A stretch of DNA of 64,000 nt from Ktedonosporobacter rubrisoli (GCF_004208415.1 NZ_CP035758.1:10788001-10852000), one strand, 5' to 3'; shown: positions 37,814 through 46,819, numbered from the stretch's first letter. Notes: generated by a model not told the origin, from the sequence alone. Translations and numbers: made by a program.

Positions 37814-38560
37814 CTAGAGCTGCTTTCGAATAACATTGGTCACCTGCAGCCAAACCATATCACGCTCTGTCTGGCTCATGGCTTGTAACGGACGGGTTGG
37901 ATTATTGACAGGCTGGAAATCTGCCAGTTCGGAATTCAAAAAAGAGCTGTGACGAGCAATAACACATAAAATAGTCAGGCACTCAAGTTTGGCTTGCTCA
38001 ATGAAATAAGGTAACTCATGTTTAGCAATAAAATCAGATGCAAAAAACTCAGAGCTGATGAGCAAAATTGCTATAGTTGCTGACTGCAAAGCTTTACGAA
38101 TTTCTTCTTGCCGTCTCACTCCCGGAGGAATTGCCAAATCGTCCCAGATATGTATCTTGCCATCACGCACAAGAGGCCCTAAATGCGTTTTTAGCTCGCT
38201 CAGAAAACGTTTGTCTTTGCTTTCACTGCCAGCGCTAATAAAAATATTGGTACCAACACTCGTCTGCAGCTTTGCCCTGGCTGGCGATTGATCTACCTGT
38301 TCGGCTGCTTTATATGCTGACGCGGCGGCGGAAGCTGTGCAGAGGTCATTAAAACTGATGTGTAAATATTCCAATGCCAGACGATTGAGTTGCTCCAGAA
38401 CACGGGCGCGGTCGGAACGGATCTGCTCATTTGTTCCATAGAGCCGTTCACTCTGCAAATTCTCCTGGAGCCGAAGCTCAGCCAAAAGAAATTCTTGGTA
38501 ACAAGCTGCATTCTGTAAGCGCTTTCTCATTTGGGCAAGACAAGCTTCATAGTCCAGCAT
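37814..38560 (-). CDS. TIR-domain effector with N-terminal effector-associated domain
   Basis: The start is taken at ATG 38560, preceded by GGGAG; an in-frame ATG at 38593 has no such site and would extend beyond the shared domain. The N-terminal 75 residues (YEACLAQMRKRL, EFLLAELRLQENL, SFNDLC) match, in order and spacing, the first 75 residues of the nearby caspase. They fit the effector-associated adaptor domains described in bacterial conflict systems. After a linker comes a TIR domain, about residues 105-235: NIFISAGSE, IHIWDDLAIPPG, ISSEFFASDFI and KHELPYF. The Glu in the last stretch is the usual NAD-cleaving residue position. Bacterial TIRs of this kind deplete NAD or make signalling nucleotides on activation. 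It is divergent from the caspase group. Confidence 0.82.
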   Translation of the reverse strand: MLDYEACLAQMRKRLQNAACYQEFLLAELRLQENLQSERLYGTNEQIRSDRARVLEQLNRLALEYLHISFNDLCTASAAASAYKAAEQVDQSPARAKLQTSVGTNIFISAGSESKDKRFLSELKTHLGPLVRDGKIHIWDDLAIPPGVRRQEEIRKALQSATIAILLISSEFFASDFIAKHELPYFIEQAKLECLTILCVIARHSSFLNSELADFQPVNNPTRPLQAMSQTERDMVWLQVTNVIRKQL

Positions 38561-38853
38561 AATTTTCTCCCGATTCAGGGCAAAGGCTAACATTTACACT
38601 ATCTTTTAGCGAGCGCCAGTTATGCCGATGAGGAAATTTCAAACTATCTCTTGTTAAGAGTAAACGCATGGAGCATTCTATATTAGAATATACATAATAG
38701 ATATAATTTACGTAAATTGCAACTTTTGTTATTAAGGCTTGCCAGATTTTACTTACAGGGAGACGAAATATTTGAAAATACATAGGTTATATGATATATT
38801 TTCGCATATAAAACCTTTAACATTATACAAGAAAATAAGCGGGGAAGCAAGCA

Positions 38854-39120
38854 ATGAGAGAAATACCCCCTTCAAAAGGTGTAAAGCTTGTAGAAAGTAC
38901 TAAAATGTTAAATTTCATACATTGGTTAGAGACCTATTATCCCGATGTACGAACTCTACGTGACATCAATCATAATTTACTGAAGCTACTCGTGGCCGAA
39001 TTTGAGCAGGAGAGAGAAGACTTTGACCATGATTCATATGAATCATGGCAAAAAAGCGTGCAGGAGATGTTACAAGGAAACAAACTCTATCAAGCTGCGA
39101 AAGTACGGATGGAAGAATGA
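38854..39120 (+). CDS. small protein of unknown function upstream of the caspase
   Basis: Predicted protein of 88 residues, acidic and helical by composition, with no signal peptide, membrane segment or known motif. A GGGGAAGC ribosome site lies before the ATG. It is the first rightward gene of the group and ends 91 bases before the caspase gene, so the two are probably cotranscribed. It could be a regulator, an adaptor or an inhibitor of the effectors; nothing in the sequence decides this. I do not recognise a family. Its A+T-rich coding sequence matches the neighbouring conflict genes rather than the NRPS genes. Confidence 0.6.
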   Translation: MREIPPSKGVKLVESTKMLNFIHWLETYYPDVRTLRDINHNLLKLLVAEFEQEREDFDHDSYESWQKSVQEMLQGNKLYQAAKVRMEE

Positions 39121-39211
39121 TACATGCTTAACTTCTTGGGACGTCTCCATCTACTAAAACTACCTGGCACCAAGATCTTCTGAAGCTAAGCAAGCAGGGA
39201 GCAAAAAAAAT

Positions 39212-41173
39212 ATGAATCTGCATTATGAAGAGGCCCTAGAAAAGCTCAAGAATCTGGCAAAGCAAACGGAATGGTATGCAGAATTCAATGTTCTGGCGCT
39301 TGCGCTACACGAAAATCTTGAGGAAGAAAGACGTTTTGGCTCAACGGAGCTGTCACGACGAGCTCGTTACGAACTTGTCTATCGCCTCGACCAACTGACT
39401 AGCAATCATCAGATCAACGTTCCATTTAGTGCATTGGTTAGCGATCCTACACAAGCAGTTAGTCTCCAGCCGGGAGAATCTTTACCTGTCCCCTCACAAA
39501 GGAGGCAAGAGATCAAACGGGTGGTACCTCTCAAGCTTGGCACACATGAGAAATGGGCAGTGCTGGTAGGGATTAACCAGTATGAAGATGTCCTTTCTTA
39601 CGGGCAACTAAAAGTATGCGTTCAAGATGCAACATCTCTCTTCACAACCTTGAATAAGGGTAAATTTAAAACTGAGCAGATGTACCTTCTCACAGACCAT
39701 ACATCGCTAATCCCTTCACGAGAGCGCATCTTAACAACCCTGGAACTGATAGCGCAAGCTACCGAGCCTGACGATCTACTCCTCTTCTATTTTAGCGGCC
39801 ACGGCCGACTTGAAGAAGGGGAAAGTTATCTGATTCCGCGCAATGGTACAGCATCTGTTCGATATACAGGTATTGCGCTAAGTAGCATAAAAAGTATTAT
39901 GTTGGCAGCACAGGCCAGGGCCAAGGTCATTATTTTAGATGCCTGCCACTCTGGTACAACTCTACAAGCCAAAGGGAAACCTTTTATGTCTGAGGAATTT
40001 ATCAACGATGTCTTCAGAGACGCCGAGGGGTTAGCCATTATTTCCTCTTGCCAACAGGGTCAGCTTAGCTATGAATGGCCAGAAAAGCAATGTAGTGTTT
40101 TTACCTATTATCTTTTAGAAGCCCTGCAAGGAAGAGCGAAGTTGCAGGAAAATGGACTCATCACTGTGGGTGATGTAAACCGTCATGTCACGCATGGTGT
40201 GAAGCAATGGGCCATTAGCCAGGGAGTAATTCAAGCGCCCAGATTACATTATGTTGTTACAGGAGAAATTGTTCTCTTAGAATGTCCAGAGGAGACGACA
40301 CCCTTACATACTCAAGAAGAAAGTAATCTCTCGGAGACAGAAAAACATATTCATTCTCCAACTCACGACGCCGAGAATCTGGCAACGCTGCTCAAAGGTC
40401 CTGTCCACCAGGAACTTGCAGAGAGATTGGCCAAGGAGGAAGGATTTAAGTTGAGCGCGAAACTTCTCTCTTCAAATGAAGATGCCCTGGAGCGCTATCG
40501 GGCTATTCCGTTGCATGCTCTCTTTCTCTATACATCGGAAGACCAGGCAATTGTTAGCTATCTCTCTAAACATCTCGCTGATCTAGACGAGCTTACCGAT
40601 ACTATTTGCGATGTATATCCTATTGTCGAGCAGTTCAAGCGTCCCTATGACGCGAATGCATATGTTTTCATGCGTGAGTTGGATGTGTTGCGTAATGCCC
40701 ACTTTGACGCGTATGAACAGCTTCCTGTGCTATTTTTCTGGGATGGGAAGGGAGCGAGTGAATATATCTCTTTGAGTAGTTTTACGGATCTAGCCAGCGT
40801 TATCTATGCGCTGCGCCAAATCTTTGGCACGTTGAGACGGGCGCCTACGATTAGCTCTGTGAGCAGGATAAAGAGCCAGCTTCAGCAGGCCGAAAAAAGT
40901 TCTGCTTTCGCGCATTTCCCCAAGCAAAATGGACCTGGCATGCCCTCTCGTGCCTCTGATCAGCGAGACCAACTTTACCAAATTATGCAACTTCGTACTA
41001 ACGATCTCGATTTACAAGAGATCTGTTTAGCCGTCAATATACATTACAATCGTCTACGAGGGAGCTCTCATGCGGAAAAAGTATTTTCGTTAACAACAAT
41101 TCTCTATAATCAAGATAGACTTAACGAATTAGAAGAAGAATTACACAAACGTTTCCCTAAGCGTTTCGCATAA
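39212..41173 (+). CDS. caspase-like protease (C14) with two different adaptor domains
   Basis: Protein of 653 residues. Residues 1-75 are the same adaptor type as in the adjacent TIR protein (HYEEALEKLKNL, EFNVLALALHENLEEE). The caspase-like domain covers about 110-345: WAVLVGINQYE, the catalytic His in YFSGHG (about 200) and the catalytic Cys in LDACHSG (about 247), so the dyad is complete. A middle domain of unknown type (about 400-550; LFLYTSEDQAIVSYL, VLFFWDG) follows. The last 65 residues (LDLQEICL, NRLNELEEEL, PKRF) are a second adaptor that aligns without gaps to the end of the next gene's product. Bacterial caspases act as regulated proteases in conflict and cell-death systems. GGGAG precedes the ATG. 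Confidence 0.88.
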   Translation: MNLHYEEALEKLKNLAKQTEWYAEFNVLALALHENLEEERRFGSTELSRRARYELVYRLDQLTSNHQINVPFSALVSDPTQAVSLQPGESLPVPSQRRQEIKRVVPLKLGTHEKWAVLVGINQYEDVLSYGQLKVCVQDATSLFTTLNKGKFKTEQMYLLTDHTSLIPSRERILTTLELIAQATEPDDLLLFYFSGHGRLEEGESYLIPRNGTASVRYTGIALSSIKSIMLAAQARAKVIILDACHSGTTLQAKGKPFMSEEFINDVFRDAEGLAIISSCQQGQLSYEWPEKQCSVFTYYLLEALQGRAKLQENGLITVGDVNRHVTHGVKQWAISQGVIQAPRLHYVVTGEIVLLECPEETTPLHTQEESNLSETEKHIHSPTHDAENLATLLKGPVHQELAERLAKEEGFKLSAKLLSSNEDALERYRAIPLHALFLYTSEDQAIVSYLSKHLADLDELTDTICDVYPIVEQFKRPYDANAYVFMRELDVLRNAHFDAYEQLPVLFFWDGKGASEYISLSSFTDLASVIYALRQIFGTLRRAPTISSVSRIKSQLQQAEKSSAFAHFPKQNGPGMPSRASDQRDQLYQIMQLRTNDLDLQEICLAVNIHYNRLRGSSHAEKVFSLTTILYNQDRLNELEEELHKRFPKRFA

Positions 41174-41300
41174 ACAGTAGCGTGGATATCCCTTAGCCAT
41201 TTCTGTCATTGCCATACCTGGCCTTTAGCAAGATAAGTTCCTTGTAGTGGGTGATATTTTGTAGATGATTATGTGAATATACAGGGAAAGCAGGGGTACT

Positions 41301-42203
41301 ATGGTACTGCCCAGCGATGACAATACGAAGCAAAATTATCTACTAGCTACTATACGGGCGCATTTTGAAAGACTTGTCCTTCTTCATCAGCATGCTCATG
41401 CAGCGTATTGCCTGGTCGACAAAGAAAAGGACATTACGTCATCACAATGTACACGCTTTGTGGCTCCGCTGTTTCCTTCCGAACATCCAGTCGTAAGTTT
41501 AAAGAATTTTTTAGAACATCCGCTTCACTTTTCTCCAGTGGATACCCATCGTCAACAACTGCTCATAGCACTGGATCAAATTAATAAGCATATACAGCAG
41601 CTGCAACTGCTTAGCTCAAACTTTTCACTCATGGGCTTTAGGACCTCTCTTGAAGAAAGCAAAAATATAAGAAACAGTATTTTAGAAACGCTTCAGTTGC
41701 TGGAAGAAAAACTTGTTCACTTCAACAATTATCTGAAATATATCCTTGAGAAGGCAGAAGCTTTACTCCATCATGCTGATTCGGTGGCCGGGCTACCGGC
41801 GTCTGCCCAGGAAGAACCTATTTCTTCCACTCCTTCAGACCCCTCATCGCTAATCAGCGAGATAGAGCAGCAGAAGCCTTTAATTCAAGATCCGCCAGCC
41901 CTTTCGTATATGACTTCTATCTCCAACGCTTCTTCTCAAACTTCTAATGAAGATGCTGAAAAGGCAAAAATGCAAGAATTATATGAGAAATTATCACAAT
42001 ATACCACTTCTCTTGATCTTGAAGAAATATGCCTGAACTTGCATGTTAATCAGAATCGTCTCGACAAGACAAGCCACGCGGCAGCCTCTTTATCTCTTGT
42101 GCTCTGTCTGTATAATGAGAATAGGCTTGACGATTTAGAAAAAGAGCTACGCAGAAAAATCCCTAAACGATTTCCCCCCACTTCCTCAGAGAGCACGCAC
42201 TAG
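41301..42203 (+). CDS. helical protein with C-terminal adaptor domain shared with the caspase
   Basis: Protein of 300 residues. The first 160 residues are helical and contain HAHAAYCLVDKEKDI and SQCTRFV, a pattern also found in the protein encoded at 42826-43281, so the two share a domain. A low-complexity Ser/Pro/Glu linker follows. The final 70 residues (SLDLEEICLNL, NRLDDLEKEL, PKRF) align without gaps with the C-terminus of the caspase, so the two proteins probably meet through this domain. There is no catalytic motif, signal peptide or membrane segment. It may be a sensor, scaffold or inhibitor for the caspase. It begins 127 bases after the caspase gene with a GGAAAG ribosome site. Confidence 0.75.
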   Translation: MVLPSDDNTKQNYLLATIRAHFERLVLLHQHAHAAYCLVDKEKDITSSQCTRFVAPLFPSEHPVVSLKNFLEHPLHFSPVDTHRQQLLIALDQINKHIQQLQLLSSNFSLMGFRTSLEESKNIRNSILETLQLLEEKLVHFNNYLKYILEKAEALLHHADSVAGLPASAQEEPISSTPSDPSSLISEIEQQKPLIQDPPALSYMTSISNASSQTSNEDAEKAKMQELYEKLSQYTTSLDLEEICLNLHVNQNRLDKTSHAAASLSLVLCLYNENRLDDLEKELRRKIPKRFPPTSSESTH

Positions 42204-42275
42204 CATAAGAGTACCGACGCCACACAGCCTATGCATGGTTGGTTATAATTACTGAAAATATTATGTCGCCTGGAT

Positions 42276-42755
42276 ATGGCAAATTGGCGGACCTACTTGA
42301 GTGAGCATGCAAATTCAACTCCATTTTCTAACGAAGAATCTTCTATTGAAGCGAGATTTCAAGATTGCAAAGAAGGTCTTAAATCTTTGATTGCTTCATT
42401 ACAGCCTTATGCTCCTCTCGATGAGATAGATGTGCAGCGCCTTGACAAGATGATAGAAGAACTGAAGGGGTATATCCTCCTCTTTAACCCTGTTGTCAAT
42501 GATATGAGCCCTCAGTTGATGGATGAGGATGATATAGCCTTTCTGGAGAAAGCTTGTGAGTCTGTCAGCACGGTTTATAAATCACTCGTCGCAGCTATCG
42601 GAGAGCTACGAACAGCTCGTCTCGCTGTAAAAACCATCAATGCTAGTATTGCAAATAAAGGGACTTTTAACGTAACATTGCAAAGTGATTGCTTTACCTG
42701 CTATGATAGATGTTGTCAGGCGCTCGTCACTGCATTTACAAATATGAATGTTTGA
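42276..42755 (+). CDS. helical protein of unknown function in the caspase group
   Basis: Predicted protein of 159 residues, mainly helical by composition, with no signal peptide, membrane segment or catalytic motif seen. A short Cys cluster occurs near the end (SDCFTCYDRCC). It lies 72 bases after the adaptor-tagged helical protein, in the same direction, and 70 bases before the paralogous helical gene, so it is likely part of the same operon. No ribosome site is strong, so the start is uncertain. I do not recognise a family. Size and layout suggest it is another component of the same complex. Confidence 0.6.
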   Translation: MANWRTYLSEHANSTPFSNEESSIEARFQDCKEGLKSLIASLQPYAPLDEIDVQRLDKMIEELKGYILLFNPVVNDMSPQLMDEDDIAFLEKACESVSTVYKSLVAAIGELRTARLAVKTINASIANKGTFNVTLQSDCFTCYDRCCQALVTAFTNMNV

Positions 42756-42825
42756 CCCTCGATCAATTCAATGGTATACTGTTTTTGCATTAGGATTTTT
42801 CACTATACAAAAGGCGTTGTCGATC

Positions 42826-43281
42826 ATGGGAGATTCATCTGCTGCTTTTCGTAAGCAGATTCGAAACTATCAGAATGATCTTCAACAGATGAAAGACTTA
42901 GTATCACATGCGCATGCCTTGATCGAGAAAGAGCGAGATATTGGCCCGGGACAATGTGCTCGTATCGTACGATCTATGCGTGTAGCAGAAGAGCCATTGT
43001 ACAAATTTTCTGAGTTGCTTGATACGCCAGAACTCCTACCTCTACCGGCCCGTTCGATTCGCCATCCTCTTCTGATTACTCTTGATTATACAAAAAGTCT
43101 TCTCCATGATTTGCTCTACGATATTGCTTCACTTCACCATGCTTACAGGAATTGCTCATATTATGAAGCTTGCAAGCATCGAGAACACATTCTTTATCAA
43201 CTCAGCGCCTTTGAGCAAAAAAGAGAAGATATTGTGCAGAGCATGGATCGTTTGCTGTTCAAAGCTAACGCATGTTTGTAG
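42826..43281 (+). CDS. helical protein paralogous to the caspase-group adaptor protein
   Basis: Predicted protein of 151 residues from ATG 42826, which has AAAGG eleven bases upstream. The frame is also open from 42748, but that start overlaps the previous gene and lacks a ribosome site. It shares with the 41301-42203 product the pattern HAHALIEKERDI and QCARIV followed by similarly spaced Leu-rich helices, but it has no C-terminal adaptor domain. The pair may therefore be one tagged and one untagged version of the same sensor or scaffold. No known catalytic motif is seen. It is the last gene of the rightward group; the convergent P450 begins 128 bases further on. Confidence 0.65.
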   Translation: MGDSSAAFRKQIRNYQNDLQQMKDLVSHAHALIEKERDIGPGQCARIVRSMRVAEEPLYKFSELLDTPELLPLPARSIRHPLLITLDYTKSLLHDLLYDIASLHHAYRNCSYYEACKHREHILYQLSAFEQKREDIVQSMDRLLFKANACL

Positions 43282-43408
43282 GCCATACATTCCATGTCAG
43301 AGGCGTACACGGGTAGAACAACGTAGCGAAGAAGATCGTCGCCAACCCTACCGGTAGGCGATTACCTTAGCAAGCCTCTCTATGAGAGCCAGGGCTTTGC
43401 TTATAAGG

Positions 43409-44722
43409 TTAGCGCGGCTCAACTATCAATGTCAGTTTATCTGGGCGTAAAACCAGGTGTGGACTGACCTTCGCGTGCTTTTTGGCGGGCAAACGCAGGT
43501 GAAAACGTTGGGCAATCAGCACCGAAATGAGACCGATTTCGGTCAAGGCTAAGGGTGAGCCAAGACATCTGGTTGGTCCAGTCCCAAAGGGAATATAGGC
43601 TCCTTTATGTACTTTTCTGACAAATTCCTCATCCAGCCAGCGTTCGGGACGGAAGGCGTCTGGCTCTTGAAAATAGCGTGGATCACGATGAGCCAGATAA
43701 GAAACGATGCGAATGCGCTTCCCGTTGCTGCAAGTATATCCACAGAGATCACCATCGGTAGCAATATCGCGTCCTATCTGCCAGACCGGTGGATATAAAC
43801 GCAATGTTTCTTTGATCGCACATTCAACATATTTCAGTTGTGAGAGATCGGAAGCTACAGCCGCGCGGCCAGCCAGGACATGATCGATCTCCTGATAAAA
43901 TTTTTGGGCAGGCTCAGCGTGCTCAGCAAGCAACCACCAAAGCCAGGAAAGCGCTGAAATTGTTGTTGGTCCTGCTTGAAATAAGTTGGCGGCCAGGATC
44001 AAACAGATGAGGTGGTCGGTGAGCGGCTGCTCATCTCGCCCAGTTGCTGCGAGTAAGAATGATAACAGCGTCTCCTCTTCTGCTGGATGCTCACGTGTAT
44101 GCTGGACCCATTCCAACAGACGTCCATGCAGTTGCCGTGCCAGTTTGCGCAACCGAACTCTTTTCGGATGGGGAAACCATTTGGGGAAGGAGTATGGACT
44201 ATTAAAAAACTGAAAACGAGCGTCAATGAAGGCATTAATCAGAGGAATGAGAGCTTCGCCGGCAGCGCCAAAGAAGTACTGAACCGTAATGCGCGAGAGA
44301 AGTGTTTGCATTTCAGAAGAGAAATTAAGTTGCTGCCTGGGGTGCCATGTAGCAAGATGCTGCTCAGCCAGGGCGGAAATGGTTGGGGCAAATGCTTGTA
44401 CCCGACTGACGTGGAGTGCTTTGGGTAGGCCCGAACGAAACTGCTTCCATTGGACATACTTTTCTTGAATTTGAGCTGTCGAATAGGGAATGCCTGCGGG
44501 GCGGATAAAATCGTCAGGAATAAATTCTTGATGCGTCCTGAGCAACGTCTGTTCAATGATTTCCGGGTCAAACGCAAAGTACAAATTATGATCAAAACGG
44601 GCAAGATCTCCGTGCCTTTCTTTCAGGTGCTTGAGATAGGCCAGACGGTCTTGTTCATAATGTACCAGATCACCGACCATAGGTAAGTTGGTCAGCGCTT
44701 GAGGCTGAGTTGTTTCATGCAT
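43409..44722 (-). CDS. cytochrome P450
   Basis: Haem-thiolate monooxygenase of about 437 residues, soluble, without a membrane anchor. Landmarks: I-helix oxygen-binding LFQAGPTTISA, K-helix ETLRLYPP (ExxR) and haem-binding FGTGPTRCLG with the Cys ligand. All essential parts are present and the length is normal. The ATG at 44722 is chosen over a TTG at 44728; neither has a good ribosome site. It lies downstream of a 32-codon gene and a strong hairpin on the same strand, and 8.6 kb from the nearest NRPS gene. It may hydroxylate or cross-link the NRPS product, may act on the small peptide encoded just upstream, or may belong to neither. Confidence 0.93.
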   Translation of the reverse strand: MHETTQPQALTNLPMVGDLVHYEQDRLAYLKHLKERHGDLARFDHNLYFAFDPEIIEQTLLRTHQEFIPDDFIRPAGIPYSTAQIQEKYVQWKQFRSGLPKALHVSRVQAFAPTISALAEQHLATWHPRQQLNFSSEMQTLLSRITVQYFFGAAGEALIPLINAFIDARFQFFNSPYSFPKWFPHPKRVRLRKLARQLHGRLLEWVQHTREHPAEEETLLSFLLAATGRDEQPLTDHLICLILAANLFQAGPTTISALSWLWWLLAEHAEPAQKFYQEIDHVLAGRAAVASDLSQLKYVECAIKETLRLYPPVWQIGRDIATDGDLCGYTCSNGKRIRIVSYLAHRDPRYFQEPDAFRPERWLDEEFVRKVHKGAYIPFGTGPTRCLGSPLALTEIGLISVLIAQRFHLRLPAKKHAKVSPHLVLRPDKLTLIVEPR

Positions 44723-44771
44723 AGGCAATCTGCGAGAATGATGCTATTGTCATATCGGCTTTCTCGACCAT

Positions 44772-44810
44772 TCCTGGAAAAGAGGCTTATTGCTAACATC
44801 TTTTCCAGGA
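44772..44810 (-). promoter_or_regulatory. mRNA hairpin between the 32-codon gene and the P450
   Basis: TCCTGGAAAAGA and TCTTTTCCAGGA form a perfect 12-bp stem around 15 bases. No T-run follows, so it is not a standard terminator. It could weaken read-through or protect the upstream RNA, giving more small peptide than P450. Confidence 0.55.
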
Positions 44811-44843
44811 CCTTACATAGAATAACTTACAAGAATTGCTGCA

Positions 44844-44942
44844 CTATGGCAGATCAAATTTCCCTGCTCCATAGACATACCGGCCTGCAGGCTCTCTGAC
44901 CAATCTGAATACCTTCGCAACGCGAATGAGAAGAGCTTTCAT
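44844..44942 (-). CDS. 32-residue peptide gene upstream of the P450
   Basis: Short frame encoding MKALLIRVAKVFRLV followed by REPAGRYVYGAGKFDLP. AGGAGGT lies nine bases before the ATG, nearly the ideal ribosome site, and a promoter (TTGACG-18-TATGCT) ends about 50 bases upstream. That combination argues for real translation. The first half is basic and aliphatic and the second half holds two Tyr, a Phe, several Gly and a Pro, as in a leader and core. Next to a P450, a precursor of a ribosomally made, oxidised peptide is possible; so are a signalling peptide, a leader peptide controlling the P450, and chance. I do not recognise a family. The frame is too short for composition to help. Confidence 0.5.
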   Translation of the reverse strand: MKALLIRVAKVFRLVREPAGRYVYGAGKFDLP

Positions 44943-44994
44943 CGGAATCACACCTCCTGAAGGAAAACCTATGGACATTTGCCTTATGCTAGAA

Positions 44995-45024
44995 AGCATA
45001 CATTCTTATGGTGCTATACGTCAA
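44995..45024 (-). promoter_or_regulatory. candidate promoter for the small peptide and P450
   Basis: On the minus strand TTGACG (45019-45024) and TATGCT (44995-45000) are 18 bases apart. Transcription would begin near 44988, leaving about 45 bases before the peptide start, which include its ribosome site. Confidence 0.5.
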
Positions 45025-45296
45025 GAGGGGCGAGAATAGATTGGTACAGCTTATTGGGTGGAGGATACTATTTTGTGCAGCAGGATATCTTGCTGCTGAA
45101 GAGGAAAATTGGCCGGCAGAGAGGATAAAGACACATCTATAAGACAAAGTATTCAAGAGGCTGCCACGATGCATTTATTAGCGGGCGATGCGGGATTATT
45201 GCTGATTTCTGGTGTCAGCATGGTCTCGGTTTAGCTTTCTACAAAGCTGAGCTGCATGAATTCTGGCTATCCCTGTCTTCATATTCCCAACGTATA

Positions 45297-45312
45297 AGGA
45301 AAACGTTTTCCT
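45297..45312. promoter_or_regulatory. LacI-type operator candidate
   Basis: AGGAAAACGTTTTCCT is a perfect 16-bp palindrome with a central CG, the classic shape of LacI/GalR-family operators. It lies 219 bases before the LacI gene at 45531, suggesting autoregulation. The remainder of 45025-45530 holds no gene I can support. Confidence 0.65.
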
Positions 45313-45530
45313 GGCCCAATAACTAATTTACGTAGCGAGGCCAAGAAACTTGTCCCTATTTCCCTGATGGACTAGGCGCTGTATGCCTCCATTTCTTAAT
45401 AAAAGTAGAATACTGAAGAGCTCATAATCTCTTGACTTTCTTTAAGGTCGAGTGTAGCATAAGAATCAGAAAAGGAAAAGGCTTTCCTGATCGTCCTAAG
45501 ATCGTATGGATTAGCCGCAAAGTCGAAGTA

Positions 45531-46616
45531 ATGAGTAGTGAATTAGATAACGAGCAAGAATTACCACAACAGCATGCCGTCACAATTCATGATGTGGCGC
45601 GTGCAGCAGGCGTAACCATTGGCACGGTCTCTAAAGCGCTCAATGGCCAGGGAAAATTGAAGGAGGAGACGCGAGAACGTGTACGTGCAGTAGCTCTACG
45701 CCTGGGTTTTCGGCCAAATGATCTGGCGCAAAGTCTGTTGCGAGGTCGCAGCTTTACCGTTGGATTGATTACTACAGATAGTTATGGGCGTTTTAGCATT
45801 CCCCTTATGAGCGGAATAGAGGACGCCTTGGGAAGCGCGCAGATTTCAGTCTTTCTCTGTGATGCACGCGATGATGCTGTACGCGAGCAGCAGCACATCA
45901 ACTCCCTGCTGGCCAAACGGGTTGATGGCATTATTGTAACGGGGAGAAGGATCGATGCACGCGTGCCTATCGATGTTGGAAATACAAATACGCCTGTGCT
46001 TTATGCCTATGCCCAGGTCAAAGAGGCTGATGCGCTGTGCTTGCTCCCGGATGAAGCTCAAGGCGCACGCATTGCCACCGAACACTTGCTTGCCCACGGT
46101 CGCCGTCGCCTTGCTCATATCACTGGTCCAAGCTATTTCGAGGCGGTACAGCTCCGCCAGGAGGCGATGAGACAGGTATTAAAAGAGCATGGCCTTGATT
46201 TGCCAGGGCATCGGGCGCTGGCTGGTCCCTGGCAGGAAGCCTGGGGACATCGTGCCGTTGGCTTCTTGCTCGAAATGGACCCTGGCATCGATGGTATTTT
46301 CTGTGGGAGTGACCAGATCGCGCGTGGCGTTGTTGATGCTCTCCGCGAGCGCGGCGTGAAGGTTCCTGCTGACGTTGCCGTAGTTGGCTTTGATAACTGG
46401 GAAATTATTGCCGCTGCCACACGTCCCGCGCTTACTACTGTGGATATGAACCTTCATGAATTGGGGCGGATCGCGGGAACGCGCCTGCTTGCTATGATCG
46501 CTGGAGAAAAAGCGTCAGGGATTATCCGTCTTCCATGCAGTCTGATCGTGCGCGATTCCTGTGGCGTCCATACCCTCGGCACGGCAGAAAGGAGGAAGGA
46601 AGATCAAGGCGATTAG
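45531..46616 (+). CDS. LacI-family transcription repressor
   Basis: Regulator of about 361 residues. ATG 45531 is preferred because the helix-turn-helix (VTIHDVARAAGVTIGTVSKAL) then sits near the N-terminus as usual; the frame is open from 45432 but the extra residues look like chance. The hinge helix (RPNDLAQSLLRG) and a periplasmic-binding-like sugar domain (VGLITTDSYG, GIFCGSDQIARG, VAVVGFDNWE) follow, all intact. Such proteins repress sugar operons and release DNA on binding a sugar. It is followed 203 bases later by a sugar ABC operon in the same direction, its probable target, and a LacI-type palindrome lies upstream. The effector sugar cannot be told from the sequence. Confidence 0.92.
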   Translation: MSSELDNEQELPQQHAVTIHDVARAAGVTIGTVSKALNGQGKLKEETRERVRAVALRLGFRPNDLAQSLLRGRSFTVGLITTDSYGRFSIPLMSGIEDALGSAQISVFLCDARDDAVREQQHINSLLAKRVDGIIVTGRRIDARVPIDVGNTNTPVLYAYAQVKEADALCLLPDEAQGARIATEHLLAHGRRRLAHITGPSYFEAVQLRQEAMRQVLKEHGLDLPGHRALAGPWQEAWGHRAVGFLLEMDPGIDGIFCGSDQIARGVVDALRERGVKVPADVAVVGFDNWEIIAAATRPALTTVDMNLHELGRIAGTRLLAMIAGEKASGIIRLPCSLIVRDSCGVHTLGTAERRKEDQGD

Positions 46617-46819
46617 CTTGTAATATGCGCAATCTAAGTGCATAAAACAAACCATCTGATTATTTGACAACCCATCCTTTCTACAGGTTGTGTTGTCAAC
46701 AGTATGCTCTTACTCTACACACTTCCTCTCAGGAAGCGCACGAGTACAGCTAGAACCGCATGGCTGATCACGTTTGATATTTTTGCCTAGCATAACAAGA
46801 AGGAAAGGAAGCAAGATCT

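Noticed and set aside
45432..45530. Longer N-terminus for the first LacI protein
   Set aside because: The extra 33 codons have no LacI-family counterpart and would push the DNA-binding helix away from the N-terminus.
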